Assembly (NCBI RefSeq): GCF_000220395.1
Contig: NW_004086711.1
Span: forward strand, 1 to 35,578
Length of the DNA: 35,578 nucleotides
Source: Ichthyophthirius multifiliis
Lineage: Eukaryota > Ciliophora > Oligohymenophorea > Hymenostomatida
Direction of reading: 5' to 3'
Made by a program: the position numbers and the translations under genes. This document shows positions 22,401-35,288 of this stretch, piece after piece; positions within the stretch are counted from its first letter, which is position 1, and the number at the start of each line of letters is the position of its first letter. Under the pieces are notes generated by a model. That model saw only the letters and a program-made list of their open reading frames with translations, searched no databases and was not told the origin of the DNA.

Positions 22401-25400
22401 AGTTTCTTTTGATTTTTTTTCTTGTTTAGATATTTATTTAATATAATGCGAAGATTTCAAAAAATATTAATTTTTTAATTTATTTGATGATAATATTAAA
22501 TGGATTGATTTTAAGATATTTAACTAAATAAATAATATTATATAGGAATGTTTTGAAAAAATTAATATTTTAAGTTTAGATTTTAATAAATATTTATCAT
22601 ATTTTTTTTCTAAAAGTATTTTTTTTTTAAAATAAAATTAAATTAAATTAAAATATATATAGATTAATAAAATTTTTGCTTTGCAGAAATATCTTTTCTT
22701 TTTTTGTGTATTTTTATAGAATTTTCATTAATGAATAATATTTCTATAGAAAAACCGTTTAATTCTTTAAATATTATTCTATAAATTATTATTAGTATAT
22801 CTTAATATTCTAAAAACAATCAAGAAATAGTACAAATAAGTGAATATTTAATATTATCAATAAGCTTTTTATATAATACATACAAATAATATTAATTAAA
22901 ATGCTTTAAAGATTCATTAATTTATATAATAATAACCCTTATTGATTAAATATAATTTAATTAAATATCTTAATATATATTTTATAATGTATATGATTAT
23001 AAAAATATACCTATTATATAGAATGAGTTGTTTAAAGTATTTTATTTTTAAAAAAGAATTAAAAAAAATAAATAATATTTTAGGAATATTTTATAAATAA
23101 TTCTATTTTTGAAAAATTAATATTTAGTGATGAATTCGAATATGGGTTTGTGGATAATTTTGATTTAAATTAATATTTTTAAGGCAAAAACTTTTCTTAT
23201 TTTCGAGAAAATTTTTAAATTTTAAAAAATGAAATTTTTTTCGGAATATAGAAAAAGAATTAAAAAGTAAATGAAATCAGAGAAAAATTCGAAAATGAAA
23301 AATATGAAATTATTAATTAAAATTATGAAAATAATTATAAAAATTAAGCTTTTTCAGCAGATTATGAACTTAATTTTGGAAAAATTGGTTTATATAATTG
23401 GACTTAAATTTGGAAAAAAGTTCGAATTTACTAAGGGTTTTGGAAATTTAGTCCTTTTAATTCTTAAAATGATAAATTATTTAAACCTAAAGTATTATTT
23501 TATTTTATTTTTAAGTAAAAAATACATTTATAGGACTTTGAATTTGAAGAAATGAATAAAAATGAGATTTTTTATTATTAAATTTCAAAATATTCAATAA
23601 AGAATAATACAAAACCTATTTTAAATATAAAACTTATAGATCCTCCACATTTTAAGTAATTTTAAAATAAAAAAAATAATGAATAAAATGGAAGAAAATT
23701 AAATTTACTAGAATATGATTTATAAGAAAACATAAAATATAAGCTTGTATAATATAATTAATATTAGTTAATATAAATAGATAAAATTAAATAAAATTAA
23801 ATATAAGTTTATTCACTTTTTAATGTTCAATGGATAAAAACATTAACAATTAAATAAGGAACTATCAAAGTTGATGATAAAAATATAATGTAGATTAAAT
23901 AAAAAATATATTATAATTTTTGTATTTTCTATTTTTAAAAAAATATAGTTTCTATAATGATTATTTATAGTAAAAAAAATCTCATTTATGTTTGACTTCT
24001 TATAGTATTCCTTATTGTAGATGTTTGATGAAAATATGGGAAATAAATAAAATAAATTATTATTTAAAGAAAAGATTTGTTTTACGAAAAACTGCAATAG
24101 AGCTATATTTTAAAGATGGTTCTTAAATTTTATTTAATTTTTATGAAAAAAAATAAATTGACATATTTATTGAAAAGTTGAATTTAAAGAACAAAAACTA
24201 TTAAAAAAAAAAACAAAATATATATAAAAATATTTAAATAATAAAATATCTAATATGGACTTTTTGATGTATTTGAATATTTTTTCAGGTAGAAGTCATA
24301 ATGATGTGACTTAATATTTCGTTTTTCCTTGGATTTTTTCCTTGGATATTATTTGTACATAAGAAAATATCGAAATTTAAAATAAAAATTCGTATAGAAA
24401 TTTACAAAAAACAATGGGAGCCTTAGGCTCTTAAAAAAGAATTGAAAAATTCAAAGAAAAATATGAACTAAGTGACCCTTTTAATTAAAATATTCCTTCT
24501 TATTTTTTCGGTTCTCATTATAGTTCACCGGCTATTGTTTTTTAATTTTTGATAAGAATTTAGCCTTTTGGACAGGGTGCACTTCTTTTATAAAACGGGA
24601 AATTTGATATTGCTGACAGGCTTTTTTTTTCAATTAGTGAAACATACAAAAATGCGACAGAAGAAATGAGTGATGTACGCGAATTAATTCCTGAATTTTT
24701 TTATTTACCAGAATTTTTTTTGAATATGTAAAAGCATGACTTTGGAATTTAATAAACAGGTGAAAGGGTACATAATGTAATTTTACCATAATGGAGTTTA
24801 TAGAATCCTTTTTTATTTGTGTTTATTCATAGAAAAGGATTAGAAAGTGAGTTTGTATGTGAAAATATTAATTAATGGATAAATCTTATTTTCGGGATTA
24901 AATAAAAAGGAAAAGAAGCGGAAATTTTTTTAAATAAATTTTTTTATTTAACTTATGAAGATTCTATTAATATTGATTAGATAAAAAATGAAGATGAGAA
25001 AATTAGTATTGAAAGCTAAGTTATGCATTTTGGGTAAACTCCTTCTTAGATTTTAAATTAATAATTTCCTGTTAAAAACTGTGAGGTTTATTAGGATTTT
25101 TTTTGTTATTTTTAATTTTTTTTAGAAAAATAGAATTTTTTAAATGAAGAAAACTAGAATTTTTTTAAAAAAGAAGGTTTTTTTGAAGAAGAAATTTTTA
25201 TTTTTTGTTAAAAATTTAAATTTGAATCAATTTTAATTATTTAAATAATTTCTGAAAAAAATAGAATTTTTACATTTAGTAAAAAGGGAATTTTTTAACT
25301 TTTTAAAATTTAGAAAAATGGATTTTCCCTTAAAAATGTTTGGAATAAATAATTAAATTTTTTTTCATTTTCTTCATTTGATTTTTCTTGCAAATTTAAA

Positions 25401-26293
25401 AATTTACCTTTTCTAACTTATTCTTTTTAAGAGAAAATTTACTTTTTAATAGGGGGATATATTGATGGATAGGTATAGTTTTATTCTTTTTCAAAAAAAA
25501 ATGATTCAAAGTAAATTATTTAAAATAACTTTATTAATATTCCAAATAATAATTCCACTATTACAGCTTTTTAAATAAACGAAGATGATTAGATTATTTT
25601 TATGGGAAATAAATAGGGAGAATTGGCAATTTTCTAATTTAATCCGCTATAAGAAGTATAAATTTAAGAAATTACAAGATTTTATTAACATTTTGAAGAA
25701 ATTACATGTCTATAAGTATCAAAATACTTAAAAATTTTAGCTTCAAGTAGTTTAGATGGAACCATAAATATATATAATTATTTTAACTATAAATTTTTGA
25801 GAAATATATCTCATCCTAAAATGCTTTCAATTAATTCTTTTTTACTTGTAGCAAGCCCTGTATGTTCTATATTGTTTTTTTCATCTTAGGATTGTGTATT
25901 TTACTCATATAGCATTAATGGATAATTGCTTTCAAAATATTAAGAAGATACACCTAATATATATGATATGAATATTATTAAAAACGATAATTTTATGGAA
26001 TTTCTAGTATTTTTTTATTTTATTTTATTTTATTTTTAATTTTTATTTATTTATTTCAGATTTATTCAGATTATGAGAATTAATGCTTTAAAATATTAGA
26101 ATTACCTTTTTTAAAAGAAATAAAAATGATATAAAAACCATAATATTTTCCCTTTTTTACATGTTGGTATTAGTGTAGAAAATAAAAAATTATTTTTTGT
26201 GGAAATTCTGAAGGGAAAATTTATTTTTTGGGTTAAAATAATAATAATACTAATAATTTTAATAAAAAAATTAATTAAATTAACTTTTGTTGA
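19460..26293 (+). CDS. Giant BEACH-domain protein (neurobeachin/LYST type)
   Basis: About 2,096 residues in 12 exons. The N-terminal half matches the neurobeachin-like lectin/armadillo region ([21 protein letters not shown]). A PH-BEACH domain (about residues 1229-1415) includes [18 protein letters not shown] and ILFNF. The BEACH domain (about 1436-1706) is unmistakable: [80 protein letters not shown]40-like repeats follow ([34 protein letters not shown]). BEACH proteins are cytosolic scaffolds for vesicle and lysosome traffic. Introns: 19519-19574, 19989-20065, 20449-20497, 21159-21211, 21396-21427, 21497-21530, 22190-22245, 22616-22662, 23037-23083, 23492-23533, 26007-26059. Three single-A breaks (19477-19480, 23972-23979, 24202-24238) must be allowed. 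TGA stop at 26291. Confidence 0.93.
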
Positions 26294-26706
26294 ATATATT
26301 TTAATTTTAAATTTTATTATAAATAATAATATAAAAATAATTCCATTTATTTTAAATTATAAGAAATTTTATAATTATATATAATAAAAAGATTTTTTTT
26401 TATAGATATTTAAAAATTTTTAATTTATTATAAAAATTTACTATAAATATATAAATTAAAAAATAACATTTTAAAGTTTTTATTAATCAATATAACATAT
26501 TGAAGTCTTTTACTAAATGATTTTAAGGTTAAAATATAGGTTTTTACATTTAAACAATCCTTTTTTTATGAATATCTATATTTTTATTAACTAAGAAATC
26601 ATTCCCTTTATTTGATTTTTAAATTATATTTTAAAAGTGATTTAATAAATTTTCGTTTTGTCTAAATATAAAAATAGATATAAAAATAAAAAAATATGCA
26701 TTTAGT
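26294..26706. other. Convergent intergenic DNA
   Basis: About 410 bp between the stop codons of the BEACH gene and the next minus-strand gene. It is A/T-rich and without a visible motif. Confidence 0.55.
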
Positions 26707-28100
26707 TCAATATATATTTATTTATATATTTGTATCTTATATACTATTATTAATATACAATATTTTTTACTTAAAAATTTATTTATTTCTTTAGTATTCA
26801 ATGTCTAATGCATTTCCATATTTTTATTCTAATTTCATAAAAATTTTATTTCCTTTAGCATAATAAAGAGAATTCGCTCTTTCTTAATTTACTTTTTCTG
26901 AAAATATTCCATTTCTATTCCAATCTTTTAAAAATATTAATAAATAAAAAAAATATTTTTAATTTATAAAAAAAATTACTTTTAACTTTTTCATTTAATT
27001 ATTTTTTTATATTTTCCAATTCTATTTTTACACTTTCTTTTATTTTTTTTAAATTAATGTTAACACTTTATTATATTGTAGAATTATTAAAAAACTTTTA
27101 ATTTATATCATTTGTTTTATTAATTTATGGGTTTTAATTATAATTTATATTATTTTCTTTAAGTTTATAATTTGGTAAAATTGCTGATTGCTTTTTTTTA
27201 TCTAATTTATAATTATCTTTACTTCTTTATATAAATGCATTTTTTGTTATTTTCTATTAAAAATTTTATTATTTTTTATCTTAATCAACAAAAGTTAGTT
27301 CATCATTTTCTTTTATTAATATTTTAAAGTCATTTTAATCAAATACATTTTCTTAGATTAAACTTGTTTTTCTTTATTTAAAAAAATATATTATTATGAA
27401 AATAAATTATATATTATAAAAAATGGTTTAATTTTAAGTGCAAAAAACTACTGATATAAAATTATTTAAACCTGATTATTTTTTTCTTATTTTAATTATT
27501 TTTATTGTAGGGAGAATGAGAAAAGTTTTATAGCAAAGTTTGTTTTTTAATATTGCTTCGATAATTTTTAATTTTAAGTTATATTTTTTTTGCTATTTAA
27601 TAAATATTGTCATCATCTTTAAATTTCAAATCTTCATTATTTTATATTTCTTTGTTTTTATTATTAAGAAATGGCATAGTTGCATTTTAATTTTTATTTA
27701 ATTAATATATTTGATCATTATTTTAATTATTTTATCTTTTTTTTTTTTAATTATTAATTTATTTTGTAAATTTTTAACTACTTTTTATTGTATTATGTTT
27801 TTTAAATTATTTTTTTTCTTTTTCGTTTAATATTGTTAATAAGTTATTGAATTGATTTTCAGATAATTTTATTTTGGGTAAAGCTTAAATTCTTTCCTTT
27901 AATAATTTGAATATTTTATTGAAAAACAAAAAATCATATTAATATACTTAACAATAATGATTATAAAATTAATTTTAGATATCTTAATCTTCTTTATTTT
28001 ACTATATGTCTTGTAAACGAATATATTTTAAATAATCTTAAGCGGGAACTCTTTTATCAAAAAGATAAGTTATTGGAACTTATTAATGATATTTATGCAT
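26707..28100 (-). CDS. Protein of unknown function
   Basis: 395 residues in four exons (28100-27948, 27896-27472, 27371-26980, 26924-26707) with introns of 51, 100 and 55 nt; phases 0, 2, 1 close exactly, with no frame break. The N-terminus is ordered-looking (MHKYHQQVPITYLFDKRVPA, then LQDIQ). The middle is Lys/Gln/Asn-rich and basic. The last exon holds a compact charged block (VNQERANSLYYAKGNKIF then MKLEQKYGNALDIEYQ) that looks conserved and may be a small helical domain. I recognise no family and no catalytic motif. Tandem to the next minus-strand gene, 173 bp from its stop codon. Confidence 0.7.
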
Positions 28101-28273
28101 AATAATTATTTTTATAAAAAACTTAAATTTTATTATTTTTTATTAATTTTTTATTATTTATATTAACTATTAATTATTTTAATTTTATAAACAAAACAAA
28201 AAAATGTTTTATTAAAAACAATTTTTTTTAAAAAATAAATAAATAAGAAATATAATATTTTAGTAATTTAATA
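28101..28273. other. Short spacer between tandem minus-strand genes
   Basis: 173 bp, A/T only in most parts. It must hold the promoter of the gene starting at 28100 and the 3' end of the upstream gene. Confidence 0.5.
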
Positions 28274-28713
28274 TCATTTTTATAAATTTGTTATTATTAA
28301 TGAATTCCCGCAATTATTTATAAAACTACTATTTATTTTTCCATTACTGTTCTATTTATTATAAAAATCTTAATTAATAAAATTTAATTATTCTTTATTT
28401 ACTAAAGACAACTTAGAACAATCATTGTAATTATTATTTTGTTTATTAGGAATATTTATTTTGTTTTTTAATTAACATTGATTTTTATATTTATTATTAT
28501 TAAATGTAATATTATTATAATGTATTAATTAAGTATTATTATTAATTGCTGTAATATTATTATTATTTATCTAAATATTATTTTTAATAATATTATTATT
28601 ATTTTAAAACTTTGTATTTCCTATTCCTAAAACATTACTATATGAATTATTATTTGAGCTATAAGTTGAAGGATAGAAACTATAAAGGTTTTTTTTTACT
28701 TCGTTTCTTTTTT

Positions 28714-28766
<53 letters not shown>

Positions 28767-30066
28767 TTTTATTTAAATAACTTAGATCTAGATCTTAAAT
28801 TAAAATTAAGATTTTAATACTCTTTATTATTTATGTTTTAAATTTTATTTTTTTAATAATTATTATAATTATTATTTTTATAATTATTATTTTTATAATT
28901 TTTTGCATTTTATTAACTAATTTTTATATGCTCTATTTTTTTATTGTTAGAATTAAATTTTAGAATATTACTTTTATTTATATTATCTTTTAAATTATAT
29001 TATTCATATACTTCATCATTTGTACTTTTATTATGAATTTTATTTATATTGTAAATAGTATTATCGTTTTAGTTATTTCCTGCTTTTAAAGGAGATGGAT
29101 TTACTGTATTTACAATTTTTTTTTTCTATTGACTTATGAAAATAAAAAATAAAATTATTTTTTTGATTTAATTATAAAATTTTATTTTACTTTGTATTAA
29201 ATATAGTAAAGTTATCTTTATCGTTATTATTTTAATTTATTTTAATGTCATAATTTCTATTTATAATTTAACTATTTTATAAATCATTTAAATTCGAATC
29301 CTTTATATGTATATTTAATTTTAAGTTTTTTATAAAAAAAAAAATATAAACCTTTAGAATTTTTTATAATAATTATATTCTTTTTTATAATCTTTTATTT
29401 TCACTAAAATAAGATAAATTCTCTTTATCTTTCATTGATAAATTATTAATTTCTTAATTTGCCTTTTGTAATTCTTTTTATAGTTTTTAATTTTACTCGT
29501 TAAATTTTTAATTATCTTTCGTATATCTAATATAATTTATTTTGTATTTTTTAATAAATCGTTTTATTCTTATTCAGTTTCTTCTATTTTTTATTCAAGA
29601 GATTCAATAAATAATTTTAGTTATTATTCAATCTTTTATTTTATATTTTAATATATTTTTATTTTATTTTTTTTAAAAAAACTCTGATATGATTTCTTGT
29701 TTCTCCTTCGTGTTTTTATAACATTTTTTCAAGATTTTAATAGTTCATATTCATTTGTCTTTTTTTATTATAAAAAAAATATTATAAAAATTGTTATATT
29801 TACAGCATATTTTATTCAATATTCTAAGTAAATATTTCTATTATTTATTTTAATTTTGTGTATGTTTATTAATTTTAATTTTCTATTAAATGAATTTATT
29901 CTTTAAATTAATATCTGATTTATTGATTGAATATTATATTTCCTTATTCTTTAATCTTAATTAAATTAATTTGTTTTCTTTTAAATTAATTTAGTATTTA
30001 ATATATATATATTACATGTTAAATTAATTCTTCAATTATTTGTTTATTATCCTCTACTTAGTTCAT
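28274..30066 (-). CDS. Coiled-coil protein with long Asn-rich tail
   Basis: About 484 residues in seven exons. Introns: 29956-30015, 29759-29803, 29633-29682, 29301-29351, 29133-29190, 28707-28781 (45-75 nt). All phases agree once one A is added at an A-run near 29515-29526. Starts MNQVEDNKQIIEELIQH. Residues to about 215 form a coiled coil (for example IESLEQKIEETEQEQ, QKLQKELQKANQEI). The rest is dominated by Asn, Ser and Lys, with an RSRSK patch and repeated NYKNNN units. Asn-rich tails are common in ciliate proteins, and codon AAT dominates. No catalytic or membrane segment is seen. Function unknown; a scaffold role would fit. Its start is 199 bp from the stop of the ABC transporter gene. 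Confidence 0.68.
28719..28762. repeat. (TA)n microsatellite inside intron
   Basis: A pure TA run of about 44 bp fills the middle of the last intron (28707-28781) of the Asn-rich coiled-coil gene. Confidence 0.85.
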
Positions 30067-30265
30067 ATTTTTTTTTTTTTTTTACAATATAAATATTACT
30101 TAAATTGATTTTTATTTTATTTTAACTGATTTTATTATAAAAATAAAATAAATTAGTGTTTTTTTTATTTATCAATATCATAATTAATTCAAATAATAAA
30201 AAATTAATATATTAAAATTTTGTATTAAAAAATATAAAAATTTAATATATAGTCAAAATTTTTTT
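30067..30265. other. Short spacer between tandem minus-strand genes
   Basis: 199 bp of A/T-rich DNA between the start codon of the coiled-coil gene and the stop codon of the ABC transporter on the same strand. No motif seen. Confidence 0.5.
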
Positions 30266-30739
30266 TCATTATTAAGCAAAATTATTAACTTTTTAGAGTT
30301 ATGAAAAATCAACAAAAATTTAAGCCAAAGAACATTAATCAACTTAAAAATTACTAATTAACTTTCTATTCTGCTACATATCATTATAAAAGAAATTAAA
30401 AATTTCCGATAAACAAAAACCTTAATAGGGAAAAAGAAATGTAGTTTTGTAATTATTTTAATCATTTTAATTATTAGTAGTTTATAATTTAGCATTAGGA
30501 TATTATTATAAAATAATTTATTATATTTAATTAATATTGCTACATTCAAAACTAACCTAATAACCTTTTCCGTATTTATTTTTAAGAAACTAAGGTGATC
30601 CATAACACATAAATTTCCCATTTATTAAAATTCCGATTTTAGTACATAAAAACTCGGCTTCTTACATACTATGTGTAGTTATAACAATAGCTCCATTTCT
30701 TAATTTTAAGCTTTAACTTAATGTATTCCATAAAAATCT

Positions 30740-30775
<36 letters not shown>

Positions 30776-32937
30776 TTGCATTTTCATATTTATTATACCT
30801 TTTTGATATAGGATCTACACCAGTAGATGGTTCATCGAAAAACTACATATCAGGACCTCCTATTAAAGCTATAGCTACACATAATTTTCTTTTATTTCCT
30901 CCACTGAGTTTACATGCTTATCTATGAGTATAGTCTTCTAATTAAATAACTTTCAAGAAATAATTTATACTTGCATCTAAATCTTTTCCTTTAAGTCCTT
31001 TCATTCTACCAAATAATTTTAAATGTTCTAATACTGTTAGGTTTTCATATATAGCATCAAATTAAGGACATATACCAACATCTTAATAAATATCCATTAT
31101 TCCATTTTAAACTTCTATACTTTTAAGTTTTACACTGCCTTAACTTTTGTTAATAAAAGAAGTCAATATATTAAAAGTAGTAGACTTTCCAGCTCCATTT
31201 GGACCTAATAAACCTAAAATCTCACCATTTTATACACCAAATGAATTATTTTAAATAGCAGTAAAAGGTTTACTATTAATATTATATATCTTTATTTTTA
31301 TATATATATAGATATAAATATAAATATAAATATATATATATAAATATATATATATATTAAAATTTATAATTTTAATAAATATATATATAATTATTTACAT
31401 ATATAATATTTTATTTTACTTTATATAAGTTCTAAACTTTTATTTTATCTAAACAATTTTTATTAGAAACTCTTATTTATTCCTTTATTACTTCTTCTGG
31501 TATATTATTATTTATTTATAAATTATTATTATTAATTTATTAATCTGGAATTAATTTAAAGTATTTATAATCTAAATAAATTGTAAAAATAGAAAAAACT
31601 ATAAATTGAGCTGTAAAAATTAAATAAGTATAATTTATTTATGAAGGCCAAATATAATCTTCTGAAATTTCATTAATAGCTGTTTATAATGCAAATCATA
31701 AAAAACTTTTAAATAAGCATAAAAAAGGGGAAATTATTACCATTATATTCTTTATTAAAATTATATATATATTTTTTTATTTAAATTACAGATATGATTT
31801 AAATTTTATTATGTAATAAACAATACAGAATAAGAGGAATAACAAATACAAAAAAATAAGTTAATGATTGGTACTAACTATTAATATATATATATAATAT
31901 AAGAATTTAAATAAATAAGTAATATATATAAATATAAATATATAAATATATATAAATATATATATATATTTATATTTATGTTTATATTTAAATTAATTTA
32001 ATAATATATATATTTACTTTATAACATGTTTCTTCTTTTTTAAATACAAAAGAAATTAAATATGAATAAGTTATTAATGTAAATATAAAGAAATAAAGTA
32101 ATCCAAAAGTTTATCCTATATTATTTATAATTTCTTCGAATTATAAGACAAAACAAAATATTATAAATAAAACTATTCCAAAAGTTGCAAAAATAATATC
32201 AAATATTAAAGTTCTGAGCCAATATGTATAACTCCTACAGCCCATTACACTTAGAACATATTTTAATTTTAATTCCCTTTCCATTACAGGTAAACCAGAA
32301 TAACTACTAGTATTAAATGCAAATGCTAATATTTGACAGACTCCATTTAATATTAAACGTAATATACTTTTTTCATGAATTTATTATTTATTATCATGTT
32401 TATTTTATGTAATAGCCTTAGTACATATCAATATTCCGATAATCTGTAACACTAAAGGAAATAAAAACGATGAAAAAAGAGCTAAAGTACGCATAGTAAT
32501 ATAAAATTTACGCAAAAAGCAGGCATATGTTTAATTAATAAAATCAAATAAAGGTGGTTTGTATAAACATTCAGGTGTTAGAATATAAGAAAAATCAGTA
32601 AATTTTTCTTATTTATTTTAGTTCTAATATATAATAAAATTATATTAAATATAAAAATTATATAAACATTTTGTAATTTATATTAAAAGGTAAATTATGA
32701 AAATTTAGTTTTTTTTTTTATAAAAAAAGAAAATAGAAAATAGAAAATATGAGCAAATAAATTAAATAAATATATAATATAAAATTATATATAATTATAT
32801 AAAATATACAATAAATTTACATTCTAATTATTTTTTAAATTTTTTTTTTTATCTTCACTTTCAATGTTTATAAAAGCATCTTCTAATGTATTCATTTTTA
32901 ATATTAACTATTAATTTAATATTTAAAATGTATAAAT

Positions 32938-32982
<45 letters not shown>

Positions 32983-34922
32983 CTACATATATATACATAA
33001 ATATTCTTTTTACTTAATAATTTTAATTTTATTCAATCAATTTAAATAATACTGTATAAACGTCTTATTCTTCAAAAGGTAAAGTAAATTATACTGTTCC
33101 ATTTTATGATTGAGAATTAAAAATAGCTGTTTTTACATTATTTGTTACTATTTATTTAATATTATCACATTATTAAACAGTTAATTTTTTATTTTCATTT
33201 TTTTCCATTACTGTTAGATAATATCCTGTACCAAATTTGTTTTTTATAAAATCATTTGTACCTAAAGCCAACAATTAACCTTTGAACATAATTCCTATTC
33301 TATCTGCGACTTCTTCAGCTTCTTCTAGATGATGTGTTGTTAAAACTATTGTTTTTTATAGGCTTTTCATTTATAAAAGAATATGACATATTTCTTATCT
33401 TGCATTATAATCTAATCCACTTGATGGTTCGTCTAAAAATATTATTTTAGATCCACCTATCTATATATTATATAAAAAATAAATTAATTTTTTATAAAGT
33501 TATTTTTTTTTTAACTAAAGACATTGCTAAAGATAATTTTCTTTTATTTCCTCCACTTAATATAGAAGACTATTTTCCTCTCTCATTATTAAGTTAACAT
33601 TTCATAATTAATTCTTCTGTTTCTTATTATATTTATTATAAACTGCAACCTTTTATTTGTCCAATAAATTAAAGATGTTCTTCTACTGTTAATTAATCAT
33701 AAAGAACATCTTTTTATAAGCAAACTCCGAAGCTTTGTCTTATTTTATCTATATCTTTATCTAAATACATATCACATATTATTATTTTACCATTGTTTTT
33801 AGATATAAGACCCGTTAATATAGATATTATAGTACTTTTTCCAGCTCCATTATGGCCAAGTAAACTTAAATAAAAAAATAAACTAAATATATATATATAT
33901 ATATAAATATATATATATATTTATATATATTAATTTTATTATATATTATTTTTTAATTTTATTTATCATATTTTTATTACCAAAATATTTATTTTTCAAA
34001 TAGTGTCAGAGACAAATTATTTATAGCTGTAATTTCCCCAAATTTTTTATTTAATTTTCTTATTTTAATAATAGTATTTAAATTATTTATATTCTTAAAA
34101 TTTTCCTTATAAATTGCAGTATTAATATCTTAACTTGAAATTATTCTTTATTAGATTTCTTCATCTTCTTCAGCAAAATCTTATTTACTTAATTATTATT
34201 CACAGGTATTTTATATATCTTAATGTTTTTTTTCCAAATCCAATTTATGAAAAATAATGGTTCTTTTTATGTTCCATATTCATTTTTTACTACCTATATA
34301 TTAATATATCATAATTTGTTTTAATACAAAAGATACTTAATCAAAATAGACATATAGTAGAATATAAAAAATAGCACTAAAAACAGAAATTAAAACTCCA
34401 TCTATATAATCGAAATTGAGATTAATATTTTTAAATACGAAATTTTTATTAATTTATTTATCAGAAATAAAAATAAGCGAAATGCATGATTAAGGAAAAA
34501 TGAAAGAAATTAAACATAATACAAATTTATTTTATCTTATTTAATTATCAAAGCATGATTTTTGAGCTATAGAACCTATAATTTAAATTAAACTTGTAAC
34601 TTATGATGCTAGCTTTGGTTTCGAAAAAAATGTGGTTAGCATATATGCTTAGTTCATAACAGCACACATATATAATTAATACATTAAAAAATTTTAAAAA
34701 ATTATTCGATATTTTAGAAAAAAGCAAAAAATAGAAGTAATCCAATGTATATATAACCGCACTATATTATTTTTAAAAAATTTAGAATATTTCATATACA
34801 TATTAATTTTATTACTATAAATAAAATAAAATAATTGTATAAAAACCACCCTAAATTATATGCAGATGACCTAATACCCATAATCTTTAATGTTTAAATA
34901 ATAAATAAAATATATATATATA

Positions 34923-34966
<44 letters not shown>

Positions 34967-35288
34967 TCTTTTAAATTTTTTACTTTTTAATATTCTTTAT
35001 ATTTTTCATATTTCTCATTTACAAAAGAATATACGAAAGATTTTAATATACTTTATATTGATAAAGGAACCATTAATTATGATAAAATAGGTAAGCCTCC
35101 AATATTTAATTTATTTAATTTTTCTTATTTTTTATATATTTTTTTTTATTAAATAATTTTATAAAACTACATGCAGTAATCGCAAATATAGCTGCTACTA
35201 AAGGAGATATTAAATCTTTTATATATTATTTTTATTTAATATTTATTAGCAGGTTTTTAGAAAATATTATTTTTGATTGAGTCCACAT
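30266..35288 (-). CDS. ABCA-family full ABC transporter
   Basis: About 1,322 residues in 12-13 exons, two TMD-NBD halves in the order of ABCA lipid transporters. N-terminus: MWTQSKIIFSKNLL, then TM1 and a very short first extracellular loop (large in animal ABCA). EYQKIMGIRSSAYNLGWFLY and VVKNEYGTQKEPLFF are typical of TMD1. NBD1: Walker A GHNGAGKST (Lys386), signature LSGGNKRK (479-486), Walker B IIFLDEPSSGLD, LTTHHLEEAE. TMD2 includes ERELKLKYVLSVMGC. NBD2: GPNGAGKST (Lys near 1037), LSGGNKRK, FFDEPSTGVDP, ITTHSMQEAE, then an ABCA-like tail. Both ATP sites look active. Introns: 34885-34983, 34762-34799, 34294-34336, 33865-33980, 33461-33515, 32908-33013, 32624-32820, 31874-32017, 31750-31789, (31680-31706), 31290-31419, 30738-30798. 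One A is missing at 35119-35123 and one at 34226-34233. Confidence 0.94.
30742..30771. repeat. (AT)n microsatellite inside intron
   Basis: About 30 bp of pure AT lie inside the last intron (30738-30798) of the ABC transporter gene, close to the acceptor. Confidence 0.8.
31680..31706 (-). other. Candidate 27-nt intron carrying the only in-frame TGA
   Basis: On the minus strand this segment begins GTTTTT and ends AACAG, is 27 nt long (a multiple of three) and holds a TGA in the transporter frame. Removing it leaves the frame open (PFLCLFKT then INEISEDY). If it is exon, the TGA would sit in a hydrophobic stretch. Confidence 0.55.
32940..32980. repeat. (AT)n microsatellite inside intron
   Basis: About 40 bp of pure AT within intron 32908-33013 of the ABC transporter, between the end of NBD1 and the LEDAF exon. 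Confidence 0.85.
34911..34963. repeat. (TA)n microsatellite inside intron
   Basis: A TA run with one AATAA interruption occupies most of the first intron (34885-34983) of the ABC transporter. Confidence 0.85.

Noticed and set aside
23271-23555. Lys/Ile-rich plus-strand open frame
   Set aside because: It overlaps, in another frame, the segment before PH-BEACH ([16 protein letters not shown]), which fits the BEACH family.
23950-23971. A tiny intron of about 23 nt in the PH-BEACH domain
   Set aside because: It would restore the frame, but it is shorter than any supported intron here, and one missing A in the adjacent A8 run explains the break more simply.
34548-34745. Minus-strand open frame in the ABC transporter
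   Set aside because: It is out of frame with TMD1; the transporter frame through the same bases continues the conserved domain.
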